Assembly: GCF_024752025.1 (NCBI RefSeq)
Contig: NZ_JANTPU010000001.1
Location: forward strand, 868,001-932,000
Source: Pseudidiomarina sp. CB1
GTDB lineage: Bacteria > Pseudomonadota > Gammaproteobacteria > Enterobacterales > Alteromonadaceae
DNA length: 64,000 bases
Direction: 5' to 3'
In this document: positions 44,359 to 55,621 of the stretch, one piece after another
How the letters are laid out: each line of letters begins with the position of its first letter
How positions within the stretch are numbered: the stretch's first letter is position 1
Made by a program: the position numbers and the translations under genes
Notes under the pieces: model-generated
What the model was told of the DNA's origin: nothing
The model's database searches: none
What the model saw: the letters and a program-made list of their open reading frames with translations, nothing else

Positions 44359-45804
44359 ATGAGCAAGAAGTTATACATCAAAACTTGGGGCTGCCAGATG
44401 AACGAGTACGACTCTGCAAAAATGGCAGATCTACTGAAGGCAACCCACGGCTATGAAGTCGCAGCCGAAGCAGAAGATGCTGATTTGATCCTGCTCAACA
44501 CCTGCTCGATTCGTGAAAAAGCCCAAGAGAAAGTGTTTCATCAGCTCGGTCGCTGGAAAACGCTGAAAGACAGCAAGCCTGACCTCGTGATCGGGGTTGG
44601 CGGTTGTGTGGCTTCACAAGAAGGTGAGCACATTCGTAGCCGTGCGCCATTTGTCGATATCGTGTTTGGTCCGCAAACGTTGCACCGCTTACCAGAAATG
44701 GTCAAGCAGGTGCAAAGCGACCATACACCAATGGTAGATATCTCATTCCCAGAGATTGAAAAATTCGACCGCTTGCCTGAGCCAACATCAGATGGCCCTT
44801 CGGCGTTTGTTTCAATCATGGAAGGTTGCAGCAAGTACTGTACGTTCTGTGTGGTGCCCTATACCCGCGGTGAAGAGGTTAGCCGTCCGGTTGATGACGT
44901 GCTCTATGAAATCGCACAATTGGCAGAGCAAGGCGTACGCGAAGTAAACTTGCTTGGGCAAAACGTGAACGCCTACCGCGGCGAACACTTCGATGGCTCG
45001 GTCTGCCGCTTCTCAGAATTGTTGCACTTAGTGGCTGCAATTGATGGTATTGACCGTATTCGCTATACCACCTCGCACCCGGTGGAGTTCACCGATGACA
45101 TTATCGAGGCCTACGCGACCATTCCAGAACTGGTGAATCATTTGCACTTGCCAGTGCAAAGTGGTGCTGATCGCGTGTTGACGCTGATGAAGCGCGGCCA
45201 CACCGCGCTTGAATACAAAGCACAAATTCGCAAGCTGAAGAAAATCCGCCCAGAGATGGCTATGTCATCTGACTTTATTATCGGCTTTCCAGGCGAAACC
45301 GATGCGGATTTCGAAGCGACCATGGACTTGATTCAAGCTATCGACTTCGACTTAAGCTTCAGCTTTATTTACAGTGCGCGCCCTGGAACACCAGCGGCGG
45401 ACTTGCCTGATGACGTCACTGAAGAAACTAAGAAACAGCGTCTGCAGCTTTTGCAGCAGCGCTTGAACCAACAGGCACACGCCCATGCGCGGCGTATGGT
45501 AGGCACTGAACAACGTATTTTGGTGACCGGCCCATCGAAGAAAGATCCGATGGAACTGAGTGGCCGTACCGAAAACAACCGTGTGGTCAACTTCGTAGGT
45601 GACCCACGCATGGTCGGTAAATTTGTCGATGTAAAAATCACCGACGTGTTTGCAAACTCACTGCGCGGTGACGTGATTCGGGTTGAAGATGAAATGGGGC
45701 TGCGTGTCGATACCGCACCGCAAACCATTCTTGCGCGCCAATCACGCACGCAACCTGATGAGCTTGGTGTGGCTAGCTTTATTCCGCCACAACAGTCGTC
45801 GTAA
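44359..45804 (+). CDS. miaB: tRNA-2-methylthio-N6-dimethylallyladenosine synthase
   Basis: A 481-residue radical-SAM methylthiotransferase acting on A37 of tRNAs reading UNN codons. The ATG at 44359 begins [19 protein letters not shown]; the frame is open far upstream but that part is not homologous. The N-terminal cluster cysteines are in [18 protein letters not shown] and GVGGCVAS. The radical-SAM motif is [21 protein letters not shown] domain closes the chain (about 375-440). First gene of miaB-ybeZ-ybeY-corC-lnt. Confidence 0.96.
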   Translation: MSKKLYIKTWGCQMNEYDSAKMADLLKATHGYEVAAEAEDADLILLNTCSIREKAQEKVFHQLGRWKTLKDSKPDLVIGVGGCVASQEGEHIRSRAPFVDIVFGPQTLHRLPEMVKQVQSDHTPMVDISFPEIEKFDRLPEPTSDGPSAFVSIMEGCSKYCTFCVVPYTRGEEVSRPVDDVLYEIAQLAEQGVREVNLLGQNVNAYRGEHFDGSVCRFSELLHLVAAIDGIDRIRYTTSHPVEFTDDIIEAYATIPELVNHLHLPVQSGADRVLTLMKRGHTALEYKAQIRKLKKIRPEMAMSSDFIIGFPGETDADFEATMDLIQAIDFDLSFSFIYSARPGTPAADLPDDVTEETKKQRLQLLQQRLNQQAHAHARRMVGTEQRILVTGPSKKDPMELSGRTENNRVVNFVGDPRMVGKFVDVKITDVFANSLRGDVIRVEDEMGLRVDTAPQTILARQSRTQPDELGVASFIPPQQSS

Positions 45805-45824
45805 GCAAGCTAAAAGAGGTTCTT

Positions 45825-46811
45825 TTGAGTCCACAGCTCACTACATTAGATATAAACCTGGAGCCGGCAGATAGCCGGCGTCTCGCCGAGCTCTGCGGCC
45901 CGTTCGATGAAAATTTAAAGCATATTGAACGCCGCCTCGGCATTGAAATCACCTACCGCAATGATGCTTTTCGTTTGATTGGCCAACAGCACACGGTCAA
46001 CGCCGCCGCTAAACTGCTGCGTGACCTCTATGTGGAAACCGCTACCGTGCAAGGTAAAGCCGGCGAGATCGAGCCGCAGCAAGTTCATTTGGCGATTCAA
46101 CAAGCCAATGTTTTGGAGCAAGGCAAAGGCGATCCTGCCGCCGAGAAAATGACGCACATTAAAACTAAGCGCGGCATGATCAAGCCGCGTAATCATAATC
46201 AAGCCGAATATGTGCGCGCGATTTTAAGTCATGATGTGAATTTTGGTGTTGGCCCTGCAGGAACCGGTAAAACCTACTTGGCCGTAGCAGCCGCGGTCGA
46301 TGCCCTTGAACGTCAAGAAATTCGCCGTATTCTGCTTACCCGTCCCGCGGTTGAAGCTGGCGAGAAACTTGGTTTCTTACCCGGCGATTTGGCGCAAAAG
46401 GTCGACCCGTATTTGCGTCCGCTCTACGACGCCTTGTTTGAAATGCTTGGCTTTGAGCGCGTCGAGAAACTCATCGAGCGTAACGTGATTGAAGTTGCAC
46501 CACTCGCGTACATGCGTGGACGCACACTCAACGACGCCTTTATTATTCTTGATGAAAGCCAAAACACCACCTGTGAACAGATGAAAATGTTCCTCACGCG
46601 GATTGGTTTCAACTCACGTGCCGTCATTACCGGTGACATTACCCAGGTTGACTTGCCGCGTGGACAAAAGTCAGGCTTACGGCATGTGATCGAGGTTCTA
46701 CGCGACGTGCCCGATATTAGTTTCACCTTTTTCCAAGCCGGCGATGTCGTGCGTCACCCAGTCGTGCAACGTATTGTGCAAGCCTATGAAGACTTTGACG
46801 GTCGCGCATGA
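45825..46811 (+). CDS. ybeZ: PhoH-family ATPase YbeZ
   Basis: A 328-residue PhoH-like protein. An N-terminal KH-like region (about 1-110) precedes the ATPase with Walker [21 protein letters not shown] and DEAD-like Walker [12 protein letters not shown]. It acts with YbeY in RNA metabolism. The start is TTG at 45825 with AGAGG five bases upstream; alignment with E. coli YbeZ (ITLEPADNARL versus [11 protein letters not shown]) supports it. The C-terminal charged tail of E. coli YbeZ is missing. Confidence 0.93.
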   Translation: MSPQLTTLDINLEPADSRRLAELCGPFDENLKHIERRLGIEITYRNDAFRLIGQQHTVNAAAKLLRDLYVETATVQGKAGEIEPQQVHLAIQQANVLEQGKGDPAAEKMTHIKTKRGMIKPRNHNQAEYVRAILSHDVNFGVGPAGTGKTYLAVAAAVDALERQEIRRILLTRPAVEAGEKLGFLPGDLAQKVDPYLRPLYDALFEMLGFERVEKLIERNVIEVAPLAYMRGRTLNDAFIILDESQNTTCEQMKMFLTRIGFNSRAVITGDITQVDLPRGQKSGLRHVIEVLRDVPDISFTFFQAGDVVRHPVVQRIVQAYEDFDGRA

Positions 46812-47281
46812 TTGAACTTACAGTTGACGTGCAGAATGCTTCCACAGCACCTGACCTGCCCAGCGCAGAACAGATCGAAGCTTGGGTGCAAGCGGCTTTA
46901 CACGGCGCACAGTGGCAAGACGGTGCAGCTGAGCTGACCGTCCGCATTGTTGATGAAGAAGAAGGCCGCGCACTTAACCATAACTACCGAGAACGCGATT
47001 ACGCAACCAATGTGCTATCGTTTCCGTTCACGGCGCCGATTCCGATGCCGGTGACTTTACTCGGTGATTTGGTGATTTGCGCACCGGTCGTGCAACGCGA
47101 AGCCAGCGAGCAGGGCAAGACCTTAGTGGCACACTGGGCGCATATGATTGTACACGGCACCTTGCATTTGCTAGGTTATGACCATATTGAAGACGATGAA
47201 GCGGACCGTATGGAACGCCTCGAAACGACGATTTTAACCGGCTTAGGGTTTGCTGACCCTTATGTCGAAGTTGGTGACTAA
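46808..47281 (+). CDS. ybeY: Endoribonuclease/rRNA maturation factor YbeY
   Basis: A 157-residue zinc-dependent RNase with the metal motif [15 protein letters not shown] (H-x3-H-x5-H type) needed for 16S rRNA 3' maturation and ribosome quality control. [16 protein letters not shown] is also conserved. The ATG overlaps the ybeZ stop (ATGA). Confidence 0.95.
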   Translation: MIELTVDVQNASTAPDLPSAEQIEAWVQAALHGAQWQDGAAELTVRIVDEEEGRALNHNYRERDYATNVLSFPFTAPIPMPVTLLGDLVICAPVVQREASEQGKTLVAHWAHMIVHGTLHLLGYDHIEDDEADRMERLETTILTGLGFADPYVEVGD

Positions 47282-47299
47282 ACGGAGCACTACCAGCTA

Positions 47300-48181
47300 A
47301 TGAGCGATGACCATCCCCACTCTACCAACGGTTCTGCGCGTAAATCGTGGGCAACTAAATTGTTGCAGCTATTTACCGGAGAGCCGAATAGCCGCGAAGA
47401 GTTAGTCGATCTAATTCAGGATGCCGAAGAACGTGACCTGATAGATAACGACACCAAAGAAATGATTGAGGGCGTGCTCGACGTCGCCGAACTGAAAGTG
47501 CGCGACATCATGGTGCCGCGTTCACAAATGGTCACCATCGATATCAATCAGAACGTTGATGAGTTCTTACCGATCGTGATTGACGCCCAACACAGCCGTT
47601 ATCCGGTCATTAGTGAAAATAAAGACCATGTTGAGGGTATATTGCTAGCAAAAGACTTGCTGGCTTATGGCTTTGGCATGACCGACGATGAGTTTGCGCT
47701 GACTAAGGTCATCCGCCCTGCGGTAATTGTGCCAGAAGGTAAGCGCGTTGATGTGTTGCTGAAAGAATTCCGCTCGCAACGCTACCACATGGCCATTGTG
47801 GTCGATGAATATGGTGGTGTTTCAGGCTTGGTTACCATCGAAGATATTCTTGAAGAAATCGTCGGCGATATCGAAGACGAAACCGATTACAACGAAGACA
47901 CCAAAGCCGATATTCGCCGTATTAACAGGTCACGCTATTCGGTGAAAGCTTTAACCACCATCGAAGATTTTAATGATTACTTCGAAACGCAATTTGGTGA
48001 CGAAGAATATGACACCATTGGCGGTATGGTTGCCCACGGCTTTGGTCACCTGCCGAAACCCGGTGAAGAAATCGTTTTAAGTGGCATTAATTTCAAAGTC
48101 ACCGGAGCCGACAAACGTCGTATCCAACAATTGCAGGTGAGCTTTCCCGAGCCACCCCCTGAGCAAGAAGCGGACGTTTAA
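47300..48181 (+). CDS. corC: CorC/YbeX CBS-domain protein
   Basis: A 293-residue cytoplasmic protein: two CBS domains (about 68-190) with [15 protein letters not shown] and [19 protein letters not shown], and a C-terminal CorC_HlyC domain (about 205-285). Linked to magnesium/cobalt efflux and to ribosome metabolism in E. coli. It is followed by lnt at 2 bases. Confidence 0.94.
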   Translation: MSDDHPHSTNGSARKSWATKLLQLFTGEPNSREELVDLIQDAEERDLIDNDTKEMIEGVLDVAELKVRDIMVPRSQMVTIDINQNVDEFLPIVIDAQHSRYPVISENKDHVEGILLAKDLLAYGFGMTDDEFALTKVIRPAVIVPEGKRVDVLLKEFRSQRYHMAIVVDEYGGVSGLVTIEDILEEIVGDIEDETDYNEDTKADIRRINRSRYSVKALTTIEDFNDYFETQFGDEEYDTIGGMVAHGFGHLPKPGEEIVLSGINFKVTGADKRRIQQLQVSFPEPPPEQEADV

Positions 48182-48183
48182 CC

Positions 48184-49713
48184 ATGCCTCGCACAACGCG
48201 ACGTTGGCGGGCAGCCCTTAGTCGACTCGCCTGCCTAGGACTTGGTGCCGTGCTCGTAGTTAGCTATGCGCCGTTTGCGCAAGCATGGCTACCGTTTCTC
48301 GTCATACCGGCCCTGCTGTGGCTGTTAAAAGACAAGAAACCAAGTAATGCGTGGCGTTTGGGGTATTTCTTCGGGCTTGGCTGGTTTGCTGCTGGACTCA
48401 GTTGGATCTACGTTAGCATTGATACGTTCGGTGGCTTACATCCCATCGCCTCTGTTGGCATTCTGTTACTCTTATTTGCTTATCTCAGTCTATTCCCCGC
48501 CTTGGCTTTATTCGCGTGGCGCTGGCTTAACGTGCGTTTTGGCGCGATAGGCTATTGGAGCCTACCGCTCACCTGGTTAGCGGCAGAAGCGCTGCGTGGT
48601 TGGTTGCTGACCGGCTTTCCGTGGCTCGATTTAGGCTATACCCAAACCGATACCTGGCTTGCAAGCTACGCCAGTTGGTTTGGTGGCACCGGCCTCAGCG
48701 TCATACTGATGACCATTGCATTACTCACGGTCCGTACCATCGAACAACGGCATTGGCGCGCACCTACTGTCATCGCAGGACTGTTGTTGTTGCCGTTCGT
48801 GTTGAGTCAGCTCACTGCTATCTCGCGTACCGGAGAACACGTAAAAATAGCACTTGTGCAAGGCAACATCAGTCAGTCGATCAAGTGGGACCCCGATCAA
48901 CACTGGCCTAATCTGAATTTGTATTTGGACTTAACCAGGACACTCTACAACGACCATGACGTGGTGATTTGGCCCGAGTCGGCAGTGACTATGCCGGAAC
49001 CCTACACCGATGACATTCTTGCCATCATGCACGACGAAATGGCAAAAACCGAAACCGGCTTAATCACTGGGATTATCGATATTGGTGGTGACAACTACTA
49101 CAACTCAGTCATTGCGCTGGGACAAGACGGTAGTCTCGGAGTCGAAGAAGCTTACCACCACGGTCACAGTAATCGCTTTCAGAAGCATCAATTATTACCG
49201 ATCGGTGAGTTTGTGCCCTTTGGTGATTTACTCCGACCCTTGGCTCCACTCTTTAATTTGCCCATGTCATCTTTCAGTCGCGGTGCTTACGTGCAAGCAC
49301 CATTACGCGCTAAAGGCTGGGACTTTAGCACCGCTATCTGTTATGAAATTGCCTTTCCACAGCAGGTATGGGCGAATTTCACACCAGGCACAGACTTCTT
49401 ACTTACCGTTAGTAACGATACTTGGTTTGGTCGGTCTCACGGGCCTGCTCAGCATATGCAAATTGCCCGTATGCGTGCGATAGAACTGGGACGCCCATTG
49501 ATCCGTGCCACTAATAGTGGCATCACCGCAATGACCGACGAACGCGGACAGTGGCTCGCACGGGCTGAGCAGTTCCAAGCCGCCACGCTGTCAGCACAAG
49601 TCCCGATCGTGCAAGGCTTAACGCCATTTGCGTTATGGGGTGGCTACGGTGCTTGGTTGTTAGCGATTTTGATCCTGATTGGCGGTGCATTACCCATAGT
49701 CATTCGCCGCTAA
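48184..49713 (+). CDS. lnt: Apolipoprotein N-acyltransferase
   Basis: A 509-residue membrane enzyme adding the third acyl chain to lipoproteins. Several N-terminal helices precede a nitrilase-like domain (about 220-480) with the Glu-Lys-Cys triad: Glu in VIWPESAVTMPEP, Lys in RFQKHQLLPIGEFVPFGD and Cys in FSTAICYEIAFP. A C-terminal helix anchors it. The last gene of the miaB-lnt block. Confidence 0.95.
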   Translation: MPRTTRRWRAALSRLACLGLGAVLVVSYAPFAQAWLPFLVIPALLWLLKDKKPSNAWRLGYFFGLGWFAAGLSWIYVSIDTFGGLHPIASVGILLLLFAYLSLFPALALFAWRWLNVRFGAIGYWSLPLTWLAAEALRGWLLTGFPWLDLGYTQTDTWLASYASWFGGTGLSVILMTIALLTVRTIEQRHWRAPTVIAGLLLLPFVLSQLTAISRTGEHVKIALVQGNISQSIKWDPDQHWPNLNLYLDLTRTLYNDHDVVIWPESAVTMPEPYTDDILAIMHDEMAKTETGLITGIIDIGGDNYYNSVIALGQDGSLGVEEAYHHGHSNRFQKHQLLPIGEFVPFGDLLRPLAPLFNLPMSSFSRGAYVQAPLRAKGWDFSTAICYEIAFPQQVWANFTPGTDFLLTVSNDTWFGRSHGPAQHMQIARMRAIELGRPLIRATNSGITAMTDERGQWLARAEQFQAATLSAQVPIVQGLTPFALWGGYGAWLLAILILIGGALPIVIRR

Positions 49714-49771
49714 AATCAGTAAACTGTAAGCACTTTTACTAGCGTCTCTTCATTAACAGTTGGAACACATC

Positions 49772-49966
49772 ATGGAAAATATCTTTGCAGCAGTCCTGTT
49801 TGCCCTGTTAACCGCAGCTGGCACCTTGGGTGTCTCAAGCATTGGCATGTTTCTCTTTCACCGCAACCCAGACGATCGCGACGCCGAACAGCGCGAGCGC
49901 TTCGAGTATGGCTTTTTTGGCCTAGCCGGCATCGTGGTGATGTTAGTGATGTGGTACGCACTGTAA
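49772..49966 (+). CDS. Small hypothetical two-helix membrane protein
   Basis: 64 residues from the ATG at 49772. Two hydrophobic segments (about 4-25 and 43-62) flank a charged loop rich in Asp, Glu and Arg ([16 protein letters not shown]). I do not recognise the family. It fills the otherwise empty gap between lnt and leuS and the codon use looks like its neighbours, which is why I accept it. No clear ribosome-binding site is visible (GTTGGAACACATC upstream). Confidence 0.55.
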   Translation: MENIFAAVLFALLTAAGTLGVSSIGMFLFHRNPDDRDAEQRERFEYGFFGLAGIVVMLVMWYAL

Positions 49967-50003
49967 GTTTTTCATTTTAGCCAGCGATTTAATGGGTTCT
50001 CAG

Positions 50004-52604
50004 ATGTCAAAGTTCATGCAGGATAATTACGATCCAGCACAGATTGAAGCTGCCGTGCAGCAGCGTTGGGAAAGCGACAAAGTTTTCGAAGTTACCGAAC
50101 AGCCAGGTAAAGAGAAATTCTATTGCCTATCGATGTTTCCGTACCCTAGCGGTAAATTACACATGGGCCATGTGCGCAATTACACACTTGGTGATGTGGT
50201 CGCCCGCTATCAACGTATGCAAGGCAAAAATGTCCTACAACCAATGGGTTGGGACGCCTTTGGCCTACCGGCAGAAAATGCCGCAGTAGCCAACAAAACG
50301 GCACCTGCCAAGTGGACTTATCAGAACATCGACTACATGCGTAATCAGCTTAAATCGCTCGGTTTTGGTTACGACTGGTCGCGTGAAGTAGCAACCTGTC
50401 GCCCCGACTATTATCGTTGGGAACAGTGGTTCTTCACCAAGCTCTACGAAAAAGGTTTGGTTTACAAGAAAAACGCTACCGTCAACTGGGACCCCGTAGA
50501 CAACACCGTATTGGCCAATGAGCAAGTGATTGATGGCCGCGGCTGGCGTTCAGGTGCTAAGGTCATTCAAAAAGAAATTCCTCAGTGGTTTATTAAAATC
50601 ACCGCGTATGCCGATGAGTTACTTGACGACTTAGAGCAACTTGACGGTTGGCCTGAGCAGGTGAAAACCATGCAGCGCAACTGGATTGGCCGCTCTGAAG
50701 GCGTTGAAATTGACTTTTCAGTGGTCAACCATGAAAAGCCGCTCACCGTTTACACCACGCGTCCCGATACCCTTTATGGTGTCACTTACATGGCGGTTGC
50801 AGCGCAACACCCATTGGCACAAGAAGCCGCAGCCAACAACTCTGAGTTGGCTGCTTTTATTGAGAGTATTCAAACCACCAAAATGGCCGAAGCGGACCTT
50901 GCCACCATCGAGAAAAAAGGCATGGCAACCGGGTTTCATGCCAAGCATCCACTGACTGGTGAAGAAATCCCCATTTGGGTCGCCAACTTTGTTTTGATGG
51001 ACTACGGCTCAGGTGCGGTAATGGCGGTTCCGGCGCACGACCAACGTGACTGGGAGTTTGCCACTGCTTACGACTTGCCTATTCAGGTGGTTATCGAGCC
51101 AACAGAAGGTGAACACGACATTAGTCAAGCCGCAATAACCGCCAAAGGTACGACGATCAACTCCGGCCCCTACACGGGTATGAGCAGCGCCGAAGCCTTT
51201 GATGCTATCGCCGCAGAGTTGAGCCAACAAGGTATTGGCCGCCGTCAAGTCAACTATCGCTTACGTGATTGGGGTGTTTCGCGCCAGCGCTACTGGGGCG
51301 CACCGATCCCAATGCTCAACTTGGCCGATGGCACCTCGGTACCGGTGCCAGAAGACCAGTTACCGGTAACCTTGCCGGAAGACGTTGTGATGGATGGGAC
51401 GCAATCACCTATTAAGGCCGACCCTGAGTGGCGTACAACCACCTATAATGGTGCGCCAGCCGAACACGAGACCGATACGTTCGATACTTTTATGGAGTCG
51501 TCTTGGTACTACGCTCGTTACTGTAGTGCGAACTTCCACGACGGGATGCTGAATCCTGAGCAAGCGAACTATTGGCTACCTGTCGATCAATACATCGGTG
51601 GTATTGAACACGCGATCTTACACCTCTTGTATGCGCGCTTTTTCCACAAGTTGTTGCGGGACACCGGCTTAGTCAGCTCAGACGAACCGTTCAAACGTCT
51701 ACTTACGCAAGGTATGGTCTTAGCTGACAGTTACTACCGTGAAGCTGACGACGGTAAGATCACCTGGTACTCACCACTTGATGTTGAAATTGTCGAACGC
51801 GATAGCAAAGGTCAGATTGTCAAAGCGATCTTAACGACCGACGGTAAAGAAGTGCATTACGGCGGTATGACCAAAATGTCGAAGTCAAAAAACAACGGCA
51901 TCGATCCGCAGGTCATGATCGATAAATACGGCGCTGACACCGTGCGTTTGTTTATGATGTTTGCCGCGCCGCCGGAAGCGACCCTTGAATGGTCTGATTC
52001 TGGTGTAGAGGGCGCGCAACGCTTTTTGCGCCGCGTCTGGCGGTTGGTTGCCGACTATCAAGCGGTGACCACGCAAGAGCACAGCAACGACTTTAGCCAA
52101 CTGTCGAGTGCACAAGAAGATCTGCGACGTGAAGTACATCGCACCATCGAAAAAGTTAGCGATGATATGGGCCGCCGCCAGAACTTTAACACTGCGATTG
52201 CGGCGATCATGGAACTCTTGAATAAGCTGCAGAAAGCCAGCCTCGAGGACGCCATTGACCGTGGCATCATGCGTGAGGCGTTGGATGCGATAGTGTTGAT
52301 GCTTGCACCAGTAACACCGCACTTAAGCGAAACGCTTTGGCACGAGCTCGGGCACGATAGTGACATTACCTTCGCACCGTGGCCGCAAGTCGATGCATCA
52401 GCCTTGGTCGCCAGTAGTATTTTAGTTGTGGTGCAAGTGAATGGTAAGGTGCGTGGCAAGATCAACGTGCCCGCCGATGCCGAGCAAGATGCCGTTATTG
52501 CCGCTGCGGTGGCGGATGAAAATGTTCAGCGTTTCATTGACGATAAAACCATTCGCAAGCAAATCTATGTGCCGGGTAAACTGGTGAATATTGTAGCCAA
52601 TTAA
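50004..52604 (+). CDS. leuS: Leucyl-tRNA synthetase
   Basis: An 866-residue class I synthetase. HIGH-type motif [15 protein letters not shown], editing domain CP1 with [19 protein letters not shown] in [14 protein letters not shown] and C-terminal [13 protein letters not shown]. Three in-frame ATGs are possible (49992, 50004, 50016). The one at 50004 has TGGG at a good distance, whereas homology to E. coli (MQEQY) favours 50016. Confidence 0.96.
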   Translation: MSKFMQDNYDPAQIEAAVQQRWESDKVFEVTEQPGKEKFYCLSMFPYPSGKLHMGHVRNYTLGDVVARYQRMQGKNVLQPMGWDAFGLPAENAAVANKTAPAKWTYQNIDYMRNQLKSLGFGYDWSREVATCRPDYYRWEQWFFTKLYEKGLVYKKNATVNWDPVDNTVLANEQVIDGRGWRSGAKVIQKEIPQWFIKITAYADELLDDLEQLDGWPEQVKTMQRNWIGRSEGVEIDFSVVNHEKPLTVYTTRPDTLYGVTYMAVAAQHPLAQEAAANNSELAAFIESIQTTKMAEADLATIEKKGMATGFHAKHPLTGEEIPIWVANFVLMDYGSGAVMAVPAHDQRDWEFATAYDLPIQVVIEPTEGEHDISQAAITAKGTTINSGPYTGMSSAEAFDAIAAELSQQGIGRRQVNYRLRDWGVSRQRYWGAPIPMLNLADGTSVPVPEDQLPVTLPEDVVMDGTQSPIKADPEWRTTTYNGAPAEHETDTFDTFMESSWYYARYCSANFHDGMLNPEQANYWLPVDQYIGGIEHAILHLLYARFFHKLLRDTGLVSSDEPFKRLLTQGMVLADSYYREADDGKITWYSPLDVEIVERDSKGQIVKAILTTDGKEVHYGGMTKMSKSKNNGIDPQVMIDKYGADTVRLFMMFAAPPEATLEWSDSGVEGAQRFLRRVWRLVADYQAVTTQEHSNDFSQLSSAQEDLRREVHRTIEKVSDDMGRRQNFNTAIAAIMELLNKLQKASLEDAIDRGIMREALDAIVLMLAPVTPHLSETLWHELGHDSDITFAPWPQVDASALVASSILVVVQVNGKVRGKINVPADAEQDAVIAAAVADENVQRFIDDKTIRKQIYVPGKLVNIVAN

Positions 52605-52623
52605 GGTTCTCAATTAAGGTTCT
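52598..52623 (+). repeat. 13-bp tandem duplication across the leuS stop codon
   Basis: CAATTAAGGTTCT occurs twice in direct succession (52598-52610 and 52611-52623). The first copy contains the leuS stop codon and the second lies in the leader of lptE. Confidence 0.85.
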
Positions 52624-52656
52624 AAGCGGAGCTGGTAAGACAAAGGAAAAGCCACA

Positions 52657-53151
52657 ATGCGTAATTTAGTGCTCACTCTCACATTGCTGTCAGTCGTATC
52701 GCTAGCAGGTTGTGGCTTCCAGTTGCGCGGTAGTTATCAACTGCCGCCGCAACTGCAACAAGCGAGTATTTCGGCGCCGCAATTTAGTGAAGTCGCTGAA
52801 CAAGTACGTGAACGCTTTACCTTAGCTGGTGTCGAGGTTCTTGCTAGCAGTAGCAATCAGTACGCCAACATCGACATCGTACGCGATAGCCTAACTCGCC
52901 GCACGTTAAGCCTTTCCGCGAGTGGTCAGGTGGCCGAATACGAACTCATTTATACCGTTGACTACGTGTTGCGCGCGCCACAGCAAACAGAGAAGGCATT
53001 GCAAGTCGAAGTTTTCCGCGACTATCAAGACGACCCTAATTTTGCCCTTGCCAAAACGCGTGAACGCGAAGTGTTAGTCGCCGAAATGCGTGAACAAGCT
53101 GCGCAACAACTGTTGCGACAGGTCATCGCTCAACTCGCTGAGAGTCCATAA
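52657..53151 (+). CDS. lptE: LPS-assembly lipoprotein LptE
   Basis: A 164-residue lipoprotein with lipobox SLAGCGFQLRGSY, the GFxLRG signature of LptE (RlpB). It plugs the LptD barrel for LPS insertion in the outer membrane. A SLTRRTLSLSASGQVAEYEL strand region is typical. Its stop overlaps the holA start by one base (TAATG). Confidence 0.93.
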   Translation: MRNLVLTLTLLSVVSLAGCGFQLRGSYQLPPQLQQASISAPQFSEVAEQVRERFTLAGVEVLASSSNQYANIDIVRDSLTRRTLSLSASGQVAEYELIYTVDYVLRAPQQTEKALQVEVFRDYQDDPNFALAKTREREVLVAEMREQAAQQLLRQVIAQLAESP

Positions 53152-54176
53152 TGCAACTCGCGGAACTCGAACAGCATCTGCAAAAACATGGCCTCCCCGC
53201 TTTGCTGTCAGTATTTGGCGATACGCCATTATTGCTCGATGACGCATTACAACTGGTGCGGGCGCAAGCACGCGCTCAAGGCATCGATGAACGGACTCGG
53301 TTTATCCAAGATCAGCAGTTCGACTGGTCACAGCTAAGAGAGCAAGGCGCCAACTTTGGCTTGTTTTCCAACCTTCGCTTGGTCGAGTTAGAGCTCCCTG
53401 ATGCGAAACCTGGCCGTGAAGGTGCCGAAGCCCTCAAACAGTATTGCGCGGAATTACCGGACGACCAAATACTGGTGATTACCGGCCCCAAACTCAAACA
53501 AGAGCAACTTAAAGCCAAATGGTTCCAACTATTGCAGCAAGCTGGGCCAGTAGTGCAGGCCAACAGTCCTGACCGCCGTCAGTTACCTAACTTTATTCAA
53601 CAACGCAGTCAGCGTCACAATGTCAGCCTAACCGGCGATGCAGTGCAGTTGTTAGCCGATTGGTTTGAAGGCAACTTGCTTGCGCTCGATCAAGAACTGC
53701 AAAAGTTAGCACTCACTGATTTGCCGCAACCGCTTACGCCGCAAGCCATCATGGATGCAGCGCAAGACCAAAGTCGCTTTACCGTGTTTGCCTTACAGGA
53801 AGCGATTCTTGCTGGGGACCTGAAAAACGCCTTGAAACGTTTGCAACGACTGCTCGAAGAAGAAGCCGAAATTGCTATTTTGAATTGGATGCTGCAACGC
53901 GAGTTACAAAAGCTCGAACGCTTACAGCAAGGCAACCTTGGCTCTCGAGAACTCATGTCATTGGGAATTTGGCGCAACCAAGAAGGCGCTTACCAAGCCT
54001 TTGCTAAGCGCGTTAGTCGCGAGCATTTAGCGCGTTTAAGCCGCTTACTTGTTCGCTTAGAATACGCCTTTAAACGCGACTCAGGCGAAGACTTTGCAAC
54101 CCTTTATTGCCATACGGTAGTCTTGCTGTGCGCCCCGGCGCGAAAACCCGAATTCATAAGCTCATGTTACGCATAA
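53151..54176 (+). CDS. holA: DNA polymerase III subunit delta
   Basis: A 341-residue clamp-loader subunit that opens the beta clamp. N-terminal FGDTPLLLDDALQLVRAQAR with the clamp-binding helix, then the AAA+-like fold without functional Walker motifs, and the helical C-terminal collar. Length matches E. coli HolA (343). It overlaps nadD by 13 bases. Confidence 0.93.
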   Translation: MQLAELEQHLQKHGLPALLSVFGDTPLLLDDALQLVRAQARAQGIDERTRFIQDQQFDWSQLREQGANFGLFSNLRLVELELPDAKPGREGAEALKQYCAELPDDQILVITGPKLKQEQLKAKWFQLLQQAGPVVQANSPDRRQLPNFIQQRSQRHNVSLTGDAVQLLADWFEGNLLALDQELQKLALTDLPQPLTPQAIMDAAQDQSRFTVFALQEAILAGDLKNALKRLQRLLEEEAEIAILNWMLQRELQKLERLQQGNLGSRELMSLGIWRNQEGAYQAFAKRVSREHLARLSRLLVRLEYAFKRDSGEDFATLYCHTVVLLCAPARKPEFISSCYA

Positions 54177-54760
54177 TTTTTGGTGGCACTTTCGACCCCA
54201 TTCATAACGGTCATGTGACCACCTCATTAGCGGCATTCGCCGAACTCGATGGCGACGTGATGCATGTTATGCCAAGTGCGCAACCGCCCCATCGCGACTA
54301 CCCCGGTGCTAGCGCCGAGCAACGTCTTACCATGGTTGAGCTCGCCTATGCGGGAAGTCCTCAAGTTGTTGCTGAAAATTGGGAACTGAAGCGCGACGGC
54401 CCTTCCTACAGCCTACTTACCTTACGTGAAATGCATGAGCGCTGGCCGCAGGATAAGCTTATTTTTCTACTTGGCAACGACGCGTTTGCCAAACTTGATA
54501 GCTGGTACGGCTGGCAAGAACTCCTCAATTACGCAGACCTAGCGGTCATGCAAAGGCTTGCGCAAGACACGCCGTGGACACCCGCAGTCGAGGCGTTTGT
54601 GCGCACACATAGCAACAAAGTCCACCTACTCAACACCCCCAATATTGCTGTCTCGGCAACCGAGCTACGTGCGGCAATTGCTAGTGACACTGCGTGGCGA
54701 GAACAAGTCCCGCCACGGGTTGCACGCTTTATTGAACAACAGCATTTGTACGGTCGCTAA
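54164..54760 (+). CDS. nadD: Nicotinate-nucleotide adenylyltransferase
   Basis: A 198-residue nucleotidyltransferase with GGTFDPIHNGHV (the HxGH motif) and C-terminal ISATELR-like VSATELRAAIA. It converts NaMN to NaAD in NAD synthesis. The ATG at 54164 lies inside the holA end; a more upstream in-frame start lacks homology. Confidence 0.95.
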   Translation: MLRIIFGGTFDPIHNGHVTTSLAAFAELDGDVMHVMPSAQPPHRDYPGASAEQRLTMVELAYAGSPQVVAENWELKRDGPSYSLLTLREMHERWPQDKLIFLLGNDAFAKLDSWYGWQELLNYADLAVMQRLAQDTPWTPAVEAFVRTHSNKVHLLNTPNIAVSATELRAAIASDTAWREQVPPRVARFIEQQHLYGR

Positions 54761-54827
54761 GCACTGCTTTTTCCATCGCGCTCGTGGTAAACTAAGCCGC
54801 TGAAATACATCATGGAGAATTTCACTT

Positions 54828-55151
54828 TTGCAAGCTGAACAATTACGCGACTTTGTGGTCGATAAACTTGAAGATTTAAAAGGTCGGGATATCAAAGTAC
54901 TTGATGTACACGATCAAACGGATATCGCTGAGTACATGGTGGTCTGCTCGGGCAACTCGAAGACGCACGTAAAGAGCCTCGCTAACCATGTTGCAACCGA
55001 AGCAAAACATCATGGCATCCCCCCTATTGGCGTCGAAGGAGCGGAGACGTCCGAGTGGGTGTTAGTTGATCTTGGTGATGTGGTCGTACACGTTATGCAA
55101 GAATCAATTCGTGACTTTTATGAACTTGAGAAACTTTGGGGTCCGCGTTAA
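54828..55151 (+). CDS. rsfS: Ribosomal silencing factor RsfS
   Basis: A 107-residue protein that binds L14 and blocks subunit joining when nutrients are short. Motifs: [31 protein letters not shown] and FYELEKLWG. Start is TTG at 54828 with GGAG 10 bases upstream. The nearby ATG at 54811 is out of frame and soon stops. The ATG of rlmH overlaps its stop (TAATG). Confidence 0.94.
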   Translation: MQAEQLRDFVVDKLEDLKGRDIKVLDVHDQTDIAEYMVVCSGNSKTHVKSLANHVATEAKHHGIPPIGVEGAETSEWVLVDLGDVVVHVMQESIRDFYELEKLWGPR

Positions 55152-55621
55152 TGCGCATTAGGTTGATTGCTGTCGGACAGAAAATGCCCGATTGGGTCAC
55201 CACTGGGTATAACACCTACGCTAAGCGACTACCCGCTGACTGTCAGCTCGAACTGATCGAAATCGCGGCGGGCAAACGCGGTAAAAATGCCGACATCGCG
55301 CGGCTGACGAAACAAGAAGGCGATGCGATGTTAGCGGCCATCGGTAAAGGTGACCGTGTGGTCACCCTTGAAGTCGGTGGTCGTGCATGGGACACCCCGA
55401 AGCTTGCCGAGCGCTTAAGTGCTTGGCAAATGGATGGCCGCGACGTCAGTCTGCTCGTTGGTGGTCCGGAAGGACTCGCACCGGAATGCTGTGCCATCGC
55501 CGATGAGCGCTGGAGTTTATCGGCCCTCACACTACCCCACCCGTTGGTGCGGGTTATTCTCGCCGAAGCGCTTTATCGCGCTTGGAGTGTCAACGCTAAC
55601 CACCCGTACCACCGTGAATAA
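55151..55621 (+). CDS. rlmH: 23S rRNA (pseudouridine(1915)-N(3))-methyltransferase
   Basis: A 156-residue SPOUT methyltransferase (E. coli 155), with the start [16 protein letters not shown]. The knot region is [13 protein letters not shown] and the C-terminal [18 protein letters not shown], ending NHPYHRE. It methylates helix 69 of 23S rRNA. mrdA begins immediately after its stop. Confidence 0.96.
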   Translation: MRIRLIAVGQKMPDWVTTGYNTYAKRLPADCQLELIEIAAGKRGKNADIARLTKQEGDAMLAAIGKGDRVVTLEVGGRAWDTPKLAERLSAWQMDGRDVSLLVGGPEGLAPECCAIADERWSLSALTLPHPLVRVILAEALYRAWSVNANHPYHRE

